Below are positions 49,983 through 64,000 of a stretch of 64,000 nucleotides of DNA, piece by piece. The notes under the pieces were generated by a model. The model was not told where the DNA came from and searched no databases. It saw nothing but the letters and a program-made list of their open reading frames with translations. The translations under genes and the position numbers were made by a program. Origin of the DNA: Chionoecetes opilio (lineage: Eukaryota; Arthropoda; Malacostraca; Decapoda; Majidae); NCBI GenBank assembly GCA_016584305.1, contig JACEEZ010016236.1, positions 97,001 through 161,000 of the forward strand, given 5' to 3'. Position 1 is the first letter of the stretch; every line of letters begins with the position of its first letter.

Positions 49983-50059
49983 TCAATATCAATCTAAAGA
50001 AAGAGGACAAATTTTAATTCATTTTATGGCCGACGGCACCACTTGCTGACACTTGTTGA

Positions 50060-51870
50060 GGGTTTTTCGTAAGGCGAGGCAAGGTACTTGTCCTCGCGGT
50101 GTTCTCATTTTTAGTTAATCCTGTCTTGCTAGGGTAAAAGACTCCTTCATGTAATGAGTATATCTTTATTTTGGAAACAAGAAGCATGTAACCAGCGGCC
50201 CTTGAAGCATCGTTGTCCGTGTTACCCTTTGATAGTTCACAGCGTCAGAAGTGGGAGGGCAGGGGATGAGGACGGCGGCAGCCATGAGGTCTTGCGGGGG
50301 CTTGGGAGGGGTCTAGAGCTGAGTGGGGGGTCAGGTGGACACGGTGGCCGTCGCGTGAGCCCAGTTGCTCTGAGCCTAGCAAACTGCATCACCATCTGAC
50401 CAAGACTGACGAGCGGCCCCTCAGGTCCTCCTCCCACCAACCACAGCACACGCCCCGCTGTTCCTCGGTTATTCATACAGCCATGAAAACTGTTGTGTTA
50501 TGTACAAGATAAATTAATGTGTTAGTGCTGTGAAGACGAGTAATTACACAGGGGAGTGTGAACATCAGGGTGGCTGGCGGTACTGCGTCACCCGCTGGTC
50601 AGATGGGGGATGAGTGGCTGTTACTGTGTTAGTCAGAGGTAATTAAATCCTGATGGAAGGTAGAATAGTCGGATCTTGAGTGAAATTGAAGGTCCTCTTG
50701 AGATGTAACGTTTACCTTTCCAAACCCCGAGTATACCGGACACGAATGGGCGCCTCTTTCCCGGCTGTGTTGCTGCTGGTCGATTGCAAGCATGCAGCAT
50801 AGTGATGGCTGGCATGCCGCAACGCCGTCTGTTTTTCTGCTTCATGTCATGTTGATCTTGGATTGTGGTAGTATATTGCACATTCTAATTACATATAACA
50901 CTTTTATAATGGCTTTCACTATACAAACAAACAAACAAACAAACACACACACACACACACACATACACACATCCGGATTTCTGTTGGTGACGGTGGTCTA
51001 ATGAAGCAGGAGCGTCGGCGGCGTATCATCTCAAGTTTGTCGCTGCCGGGAGGTCGAAGGCGCATCTGGAGGGGAAAGGCTGGTCAGCGGACTTATCATG
51101 ACAGGCATACCGAGAGGCACTTGGGTGTTCTCTTGTCCCAGTGTGTGTGCCAGTGTGTACCAAGCCACCTGACGTGTACAGTTCCCAGCCACAAAACAGA
51201 GGGTGGAGAGGCTTGACTAACACCTATGTAAATTAACTGATACATGAACTTAAGCGTCATGCAAGGGGTCACAAGGAAGGCTAACTAGCATTCCTCTACA
51301 TATTTTCCCCAGAATTCCCTTTGCTACTCTCCAGCCTCAGTAGTGACACTATCGCATAGCGGCCTTTCAAATAGTGTATACCATTCAATCCCATGAGAAC
51401 TGTATCCACTAACCAGAATAATCTTTGAGTGGACTAGGTTCTCCAATGAGCAGCGTTAGCGTAGAATGTACTGTTGCAAAATACTAACTAGCAATAGTAA
51501 TGTATACCAGCCCATGGCCAAGCAACTAATCACTTGCATGATGAATATGCCTGCTGAAATTTCATAGATGTCCCCTCATAGAATATTTACAGGTTTATAT
51601 ATAAATAACATTTATGTCAAACTGTCAAAATTCCCTCATCCCTGAAAAACTGTAGGCATATACAGTGATGCAAGTGTTGTAACGATGCAAAGTGCTTCGA
51701 ACACACTGAACATCGTCGCAAGTACTGCTCAACACCCACTACGGGGTATCAGACGGCAATGGCCCTATGGAAGCGAAGCCCACCAAGCATCACTGACTTA
51801 GACATGGTGTCCAAAACTTAACTCCAGATCTGAGTTCTTGATCTGAATAACAATAAAACTTGGTAAATCT
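50060..51870. other. Intergenic stretch without recognisable gene
   Basis: Mixed single-copy DNA with a short CAAA/AC tract at 50925-50970 and one GC-rich patch at 50230-50450 whose frames on both strands lack coding features. No exon model could be built. Confidence 0.5.
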
Positions 51871-51875
51871 TGACT

Positions 51876-53010
51876 GTAGGACCATAATTCTATACACAAT
51901 TGGGAGTATGGTTTCTGTTCACCTAAATGGGTTCTGAGAAACTTCCTCTCAGTTTCTGTCGCAAATCACTACTTTCGGAGATATAATGTTTTTAGTGAGG
52001 AGAATATATAGCATTCATATAATAAGATATGAAAATTTACGAGCTTACGAACTTAAATTAACCCCCACGTTTTGATTCATTAAACTAAGTTAAGGGGAGG
52101 CTCAAGGGGTTCCTTATTTACCGTTCAATTTCAATGAACCCTGGATGACGTATGCACATTATAAAAAGATAGATTCGAGCAAATTTTTGTCAATATATCC
52201 TAAAAATGTCGAAGTTATGACCAAAACATTTGTTTTTAGTTTTTATTAAGTCCTAGATCAGTTACCCGTGCTCCGTTTTCTTTCAAATCAAGTATGTATA
52301 ATCTAGATTCATTTTAGAACAATTTCCGTTAGCCGACTTTTCTATACATTTTCTATTTCAGCCTCTATGAATTTTTCAAAAATCAACTAAAAAATTTCAC
52401 ATATACGTACGTATATCAATTATGAAAAATATAATGTTTCAAAAATCGGCTAACACTACTTCTAGGTGACTTATTTTTGCTCAAAATGTCGCTTACACCA
52501 TTAAAATACCTCTTACTTCCTCAGTTAGCTATATAACTTTGAAGTGTGAAAAGCAGTTTTGAGAATACGCATGTTAAAATTTCGCTATTTCAATACGCCA
52601 GGCGCGTGGGGCATTTAAAGAGTTGGAAAGCCATTTAAATTACGTCGTACAGCTACCAATGCGACAAGGGTGGACGCAGTACTGGCTTAGCAACCTATAT
52701 CAAGCATAAACCGATCTTTTTTCCTTCTATTTTCTCTACATGGCCACCCTTGAGCCTCCCCTTAAAACCCGGTTTTAACCTCCTAGCTGCAGCCAAATCC
52801 TCAATAAAAATTGTCCACGCCAATGGAAAATCAGAGGCGATGCAGGTCACAAGAAGAAGAGTGAGGCGCACGTAAACACTCGTCTCTCTCCTCCCTGTAA
52901 AAAAAAAAATCATATCTCCAAAAATATTGATTTGCGACAGAATTTTACCAGAATCCAATTAGATAAACAGAAACCATACTCCCAATTGTGTAGGGAATTT
53001 TGGTCTTAAA
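51876..53010. mobile_element. 1.1-kb non-autonomous element with about 110-bp inverted ends
   Basis: Left end ACACAATTGGGAGTATGGTT, TCTGT and TCTGTCGCAAATCA..T (51895-51980) is mirrored by TGATTTGCGACAGAATTTTA and AAACCATACTCCCAATTGTG (52927-52990). Inner inverted blocks also match (AAGGGGAGGCTCAAGGGGTT at 52092 with CACCCTTGAGCCTCCCCTTA at 52745). The centre is AT-rich and has no transposase. Confidence 0.75.
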
Positions 53011-53130
53011 GTAAAATGATACCCAAAACTCTTCTAAGTAAATAGAACAAGTAAAGAGAAGATGAAAAGTATACTATTTACAAAATATACACAATCAAAA
53101 CAAGTGAAGAGGAACACGTGATGCTTGATA

Positions 53131-53136
53131 TTTATT
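53131..53136 (-). terminator. Polyadenylation signal of the minus-strand secreted protein gene
   Basis: TTTATT on the plus strand reads AATAAA on the minus strand, about 160 bp after the stop codon at 53294. Confidence 0.5.
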
Positions 53137-53293
53137 CCCAGTGTTGCCACTAATCCTTGAGCCCGCAAGGAACCTGTTACACTCCTTGGCGAGTTACTGA
53201 GTGCTTCCTGGTGTACTGAAGGGCGGGAGTTAACCTGTGTCCGTTGGTGGGGTAGGTAGGTGGGTGGGCGGGGTCCGGGGTAGTTAGTGAGCC

Positions 53294-58621
<5,328 letters not shown>

Positions 58622-58852
58622 CTGTGGGGAAAAAAGGAAAACATATAATACGAAACCCGTATATTACACTGCCTTATTTATTTTCAGTATAACATATAAT
58701 TCAGATATACTAAACACTTAATATCCTCAGTTACCCATACCTGTGTTGCTTCCACGAGACGTCAACACGAATACGAACATTATTTTTTATCATGATTATT
58801 ACTATCATTTATCATCATCACTAGTGTCGTCATCATTGGCCGGCAGTAATCA

Positions 58853-59070
58853 CTATAGTCTATTTTTTTTAACGAGGCAAAAATTCCATTCTATTTTAAG
58901 GTCTCATGCTTAAAATTACGCTTATGTTTACCTCATAATATGGTTAACTATGATAAAATACAGCTGAAATTAAGAAGAACTGTAGTATTCCCTTTTCCTG
59001 GCATCAAATATCAGTCTGTAAGCAGCAAGGGGTCAGGATTTTTCACCTCGTTAAAAAAAATACTCTATAG
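58853..59070 (+). mobile_element. MITE copy 3, intact ends
   Basis: CTATAGTCTATTTTTTTTAA, CGAGGCAAAAATTCC at the left, and GGATTTTTCACCTCGTTAAA, AAAAATACTCTATAG at the right: inverted repeats of about 35 bp with CTATAG at both extremities, flanked by CA and TAG. It has no coding sequence, and its size and AT content are typical of a TA-target MITE. Confidence 0.88.
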
Positions 59071-59454
59071 TAGACAAATATTTCTTTCGGTTTTTTCTGT
59101 CCATATCTCTCTATTATTTTAGTGCTTCCTTGCCATACTCTTTTTTAACGTCAGCCGCTCTGTGACCCTATCTTCCTATCTTGTTCTTTGCGGTTGCGGT
59201 TTTATCTTTAGAGATGTCCTGTACCAGTGTGCCTCAAATCGTTGTCCGCGGAGTGACCCATAAACTATGAACTGTCGGTCCGTGGCAGCCATGCAGTACG
59301 AGCGACCGAAACGATTTGAGTTAATTAAAACACGAGAGCAACGCAGCTTCGACGGAAAAAAAAAGATAAAATGCGAAAATACAAAACAAAAATACGGTTT
59401 GTAGCCACTGAAGAGGAGGAGGAGCCGTGCGCACCTGTCATGTGTGTATGCACG

Positions 59455-59531
59455 TCTCTCTCTTTCTCTCTCTCTCTCTTTTTCCTTTTTTCTCTTTCCT
59501 TCTTTCTGTCCTTCTATCTCTCTCTCTCTTT

Positions 59532-59570
<39 letters not shown>

Positions 59571-59618
59571 TCTTTCTCTCCTTTTTTCTCTTTCTCTTTC
59601 CTTCTTTCGCTCTCTATC

Positions 59619-59663
<45 letters not shown>

Positions 59664-59765
59664 TCTTTCTCTTTCTCTCCTTCTTTCTCTTTCCTTCTTT
59701 CGCTCTCTATCTTTCCTTCTCTCTCTCTCTCTCTCTCTTTCCTTCTCTCTCTCTCTCTCTCTCTC
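59455..59765. repeat. (CT)n/(CTTT)n compound tract
   Basis: Alternating CT runs and CCTTCTTTCTCTTT blocks over about 310 bp; a second set of CT runs separated by CAGCTCATT lies at 60495-60641. Confidence 0.95.
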
Positions 59766-60494
59766 AATGTTCTCGTTAATTAGTCTTGTTGAGTTTTCTT
59801 TCATTTACTTCCATTTTAACACAGCCTTTGTTCCATTTCCACCTTCCTTACTGACGTGTTTCTACCTCCCTCCTTCCCTCCTTCCTAACTCGTTTTCCTC
59901 CCTATAACTTATCACTTCACGGCTAACTGTTTTCCTTCACCTCCTTTCCTCCTTCGCTTTTTTATGTCTATGTAAGGAGCCGTGAAGGTCTAACGGAGAC
60001 TCGGGTTCTGAGTTTTCTTTTCAGTCTTGGTCAAAATGAATCTAAATTGGATGCTTTGATGAGATTTAACATACAATTTGCAGATGCCACGTTTCGATAA
60101 AAATTGAATATATGGACAGAAAGGTATATGAGTGTATATAATTTGTTCTGTCTTATTCTATGTAATCAGAGAGAAAGAGAAAGACAATATAATGGAATGT
60201 ATTTGAACCCTCTTCTTTTCCTTAACTGTTTTCGTCCTATATCGTTTCAAAAATATAGATAAATTGCATACAGTTTTCCAGAATTTTTCAGTACACGATT
60301 CGGATGGAAAAATATATCAATACAAATGTTATAAGGTAAATAAATTTCCTATCTTTCTTATTATCTTTCTTTCACGACAATTTTTTTTATATGTGTTGTT
60401 TTTTACCCCTCTCGACGGGTTAAGTTCTTTTTCATTGGTAATATTTAGTTTTCATGCTTCTTTCGCTACTTCAAATGAGGTTTTATCATCTAAC

Positions 60495-60509
60495 CCTCTC
60501 TCTCTCTTT

Positions 60510-60546
<37 letters not shown>

Positions 60547-60641
60547 TCATTGCTCTCTCTCTCTCTCTCTCTCTCAGCTCATTTCTCTCTCTCTCTCTCT
60601 CTCTCTCAGCTCTTCTCTCTCTCTCTCTCTCTCTCTCAGCT
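60495..60641. repeat. (CT)n runs separated by CAGCTCATT
   Basis: Four CT blocks of 20-30 bp, each ending CAGCTC(ATT), so a higher-order unit of about 40 bp has formed. Confidence 0.92.
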
Positions 60642-60854
60642 CATTGCGGGAAAGCGGTGTTCAGCCAATAAATAACAAAGTGATGGTTTATACTCTGCGG
60701 TGGGGATGAACGGGGAAGTAGTAAACCTCATACTGATGGAAAGCCACGGGTAATAAGGTGTACGGTAATAATTCAACTGGAAACATTGTCACTAATACAC
60801 TCATATTCTCCAAGCTATCCAGAGGTATAAAAACATCGCGTGTATATAAAATAA

Positions 60855-60858
<4 letters not shown>

Positions 60859-60926
<68 letters not shown>
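60859..60926. repeat. poly(A) run, about 68 A
   Basis: Uninterrupted A run. No retroelement body is recognisable on its 5' side, so it may be a solo tail or an expanded homopolymer. 60930-61740 shows no gene. Confidence 0.95.
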
Positions 60927-60929
<3 letters not shown>

Positions 60930-61859
60930 TACAGAAAACATGTGATAGGTAAATATGTGTACATGTAATTTCATATAGATGGAATAATATGTAATAAATG
61001 AAAGTCGGTTGATAGTCTTAATTGATGTTAATATAGACAGGCACGCACAACAAAGGATTATTCAACACTACCAGATTCAATGCAGTCAACTCCCGTATCG
61101 ATATATAATGTTAAAAGGAAGTAATAGATGCGTGTCACGAGAATAATGTTTCGCTTTACCAGTACACCTACACGCTACACTACCCATAACACAGGTGTGT
61201 ACTACCATACTATCATCTAACCCTTAAACATATCCTAATTCAGTAGATAACTAAGTACAACAATAAGCTAAGTCTGCATATAATCATGTATAAAAATAAA
61301 ACCGAGTGGTAGAGCGTAATAAGAATCGCATTGAAGGCACTGAGCGGAGCGTATTATGTGCTTGATACCGACTAGTTGGCAACGCTACCTCGCCTCTCCC
61401 TCTGCCCCACCCCCTTCAGCCTCCCTGTGTCGTGTGGGAAATCATATAAACGGGTTACAATCGCAGACCCAAAAGAGACAGTGATTGTAATGTCATGTGA
61501 AAGGATAAACCAGTTGTCCACCTCCATGAAAATGACAGTTAAGTATCAATAAATTAAATACATCCACGCATATAAACGAGAAAAAAAAACCATCCCTGAT
61601 ATTTTCGCAATCTCACTCATTCCGGGACATTAGTGAAAGTTCCCAGGCCGAGCCCACGTATTGCACCCACAGCAATGAGGTAAATAGAAGTTGGTACAGT
61701 ATTTGCAAATGCAGGCAAATGTCCACAGGAATTAGAGAATACAAGTTAAAACCACGTTAGTTTCGTCGGGATAACTTTCACTTCAGTAACTGTGCTGGGA
61801 AGGGATGGGAAGGGAGGGAAGGAGGGTTCAGTTTTCCCATCCCGCCGCCGGCCCCCTCA

Positions 61860-62065
61860 GGAGAGAGCGACGAAGGGCCGATGACCTGCCTGCCACTGGC
61901 CTATGGGGAGGACTTAACCACCTTGCTTCATAGGGAGTTTTAAAAGAAGGTTAGACAATTTCATGGATGGGGATGAAAGGTGGATGCAGGTAAAGTAACA
62001 GGAACTACCACGTGTAGGTTTCACAGCCTCTTGTAGCTTCCTCATTTTCGTATGTTCTTATTTTC
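61860..62065 (+). mobile_element. LINE 3' end, second family
   Basis: From 61930 to TAA 61996-61998 a frame reads IGSFKRRLDNFMDGDERW and MQVK, the SFK.RLD.F ending of a jockey/CR1-like ORF2. It is followed by GGAACTACCACGTGTAGGTT, CAGCCTCTTGTAGCTTCCTC and TTATT-type tail repeats, the same tail as at 38278-38485. Confidence 0.75.
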
Positions 62066-62414
62066 ATCTACTCTATCGTCACCTTCAACACCGCCGCCTA
62101 CGAGTCTTCTTCACCTTCCCCCGTCACCCACACATACCTACTAACCTTTACCCCTGCTTCCCTGTCCGTGTTCTACCACCCACACCGGTCAAAAAATTAC
62201 AATGTGACTGGTACTAGATTTTCAGACAAATTCGATTTTTTTGTTCAATATTTGATGCTTTACCAAATCAAAAAAAAAAAAAATTATGTGCAAACATAAA
62301 AAGTGGTTTTTTTGCAATTCGAGAAACTGATGACAAATCTTAAGAAACACACTTTATAGACGTTTTCACTGGAAATAAACACTCCATTTGCAAAAGCATG
62401 AAATAATAACATAA

Positions 62415-62480
62415 TCAAACCATCAAACTAACCTAACCTAACCCTCAAACTAACCAATTCCTAACCGAACCTAAGAAAAA
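62415..62480. repeat. AACCT/AACCA degenerate repeat
   Basis: Short run of CTAACCTAACC with variants. 62100-62890 otherwise holds CT/CCA-rich non-coding DNA. Confidence 0.7.
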
Positions 62481-62889
62481 TGTATTATCTGCACAACATT
62501 TCATTGTTACTTTCACACTCGTTCTGACCTATAGAAACAGTACAAAGGTGAAAAATACTTGAATCCAGACCCAGTCACGTTATACATATTAGCCCCCTCA
62601 CCTTCCCCCGTCACCCTGAACTACCACCCACACCAACACCTCCCCTAGTAACCTTTAACCTCGCTTCCCCAACCCTGCTCAGCTGTTTACCTTCCCCTCC
62701 CCATGTTTTTCTTCGCTCCATCTCTCTCCCCTTCAACGCCCCCTCCTCCTCCATCATCACCTAGGGGCGTCACACCACAGTGCCCTTCCCTTGTCGGCGC
62801 GCCCTTATTAACTGCCTCACGCACTTCAACGTGTTAATTATCGCTATGCCACTCCCCCTACTGCCTTTGACGCGCCTCTATGTTACGTT

Positions 62890-62895
<6 letters not shown>

Positions 62896-62931
<36 letters not shown>

Positions 62932-62988
62932 GAGAGAGAGGAAGAGAGAGAGAGACGAGAGAGAGAGAGAGAGGAGAGGAGAGAAGAT

Positions 62989-63034
<46 letters not shown>

Positions 63035-63097
63035 TCTTTGTTACGTTGATGCAGAGAGAGAGAGAGAGACGAGAGAGAGGAGAGGAGAGAGAGAGAG

Positions 63098-63129
<32 letters not shown>

Positions 63130-63191
63130 GAGAGAGAGAGAGGAGAGAGAGAGAGAGGAGAGAGAGGAGATGGACGAGAGAGAGGAGAGGG

Positions 63192-63231
<40 letters not shown>

Positions 63232-63237
63232 GAGAGC
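62896..63237. repeat. (GA)n with duplicated GTTACGTTGATGCAGAGA blocks
   Basis: GA tracts are interrupted by three copies of CCTCTNTGTTACGTTGATGC (62874, 63032, 63236), so the microsatellite and its flank were duplicated as about 160-200-bp units. Confidence 0.93.
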
Positions 63238-63289
63238 CTCTATGTTACGTTGATGCAGAGAAGAGATAAGATAAGATTTTCATCCTATC

Positions 63290-63445
63290 TAGACACTTTG
63301 CAAGTACCAACTACAAGGTTATTGGCTATACAAAGCGCCGCCACGTCAGCACGAACTAGGCGGACTCGAACCGCTGACCGAATGCACAGGGACGCTGCAC
63401 ATTGCGAACTCACGTCTCTACCAACCTTGCCACCCTGACGGGTGA
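63290..63445 (-). mobile_element. tRNA-like SINE head, minus strand
   Basis: On the minus strand TGGCAAGGTTGGTAGAGACG, then GCGGTTCGAGTCCGCCTAGT form A-box and B-box elements separated by about 45 bp. The body is short and flanked by GA repeats. It is not an intact tRNA. Confidence 0.6.
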
Positions 63446-63469
63446 TGCGAGAAAAAGAGAGAGAGAGAC

Positions 63470-63529
<60 letters not shown>

Positions 63530-63654
63530 AGGGGTGGGAAGGAAATAATGAACGCCTTGCCTCGCACTCCCGATGGTTCGTGTGTTCATGATTTTTTCGA
63601 CTTATTTCAATTCCCTATTTTTTGCCTGTCTACTCAATTGTTTTAATTTTTTGG

Positions 63655-63931
<277 letters not shown>

Positions 63932-64000
63932 AGGAAGGAAAAAGGTATCAATTCATCTTTCTGCAACTTAGATTTTAGATACATGAAAAATACTAGAAAA

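Noticed and set aside
61300..61560. First exon of the minus-strand secreted protein gene
   Set aside because: I looked for an ATG followed by a phase-1 donor feeding the 58621 acceptor and found no candidate better than chance.

Overview
The window is eukaryotic nuclear DNA, most likely from a decapod crustacean. The evidence is GT-AG introns of all sizes, long AC/CT/TA/GA microsatellites filling introns and intergenic DNA, degenerate AACCT tracts (the arthropod telomere-type motif), tRNA-headed SINEs, LINE tails, small inverted-repeat transposons, and a large lipid transfer protein gene of the arthropod haemolymph type. The species assignment is inference. No prokaryotic operon, CRISPR array or viral gene was seen.

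Layout. 1-1.5 kb: repeats and non-coding DNA. 1.53-8.80 kb (+): a kizuna (KIZ) centrosomal protein gene in about eight coding exons, with a poly(A) signal at 9048. 9.1-16.5 kb: intergenic, holding a hAT-like terminus, a 2.7-kb minisatellite of 33-bp units, a tRNA-derived SINE and a 437-bp foldback element. 17.49-47.46 kb (+): one gene of about 61 coding exons for a secreted apolipophorin-type large lipid transfer protein of about 3,260 residues. It has a signal peptide, lipid-transfer N-terminus, REKR furin-type site at residues 711-714, a long beta-rich and amphipathic middle, vWD, C8, a degenerate vWA-like domain, and an acidic/basic tail; its poly(A) signal is at 47862. 47.93-48.25 kb (-): a possible two-exon small gene antisense to the 3' flank. 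49-53 kb: a SINE, an unexplained 210-codon ORF and a 1.1-kb inverted-repeat element. 53.29-58.62 kb (-): the last four coding exons of a small secreted four-cysteine protein that I do not recognise; its start exon lies further right or outside the window. 59-64 kb: microsatellites, a LINE 3' end and a SINE.

The main genes are functionally unrelated (centriole/spindle-pole integrity, haemolymph lipid transport, an unknown secreted peptide). The most unusual observations are a 17-bp minisatellite that copied an exon/intron junction, giving about 30 tandem copies that each keep or nearly keep a GTAAGT 5' splice site; splice acceptors built from microsatellite or transposon sequence; two candidate GC-AG introns; a LINE and SINEs sharing one 3' tail; the unknown secreted protein; and an apolipophorin-type protein whose C-terminus looks like a vWA fold without its metal site. 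Three single-base reading-frame breaks in otherwise good exons all need one added base, which suggests sequence error more than gene decay.
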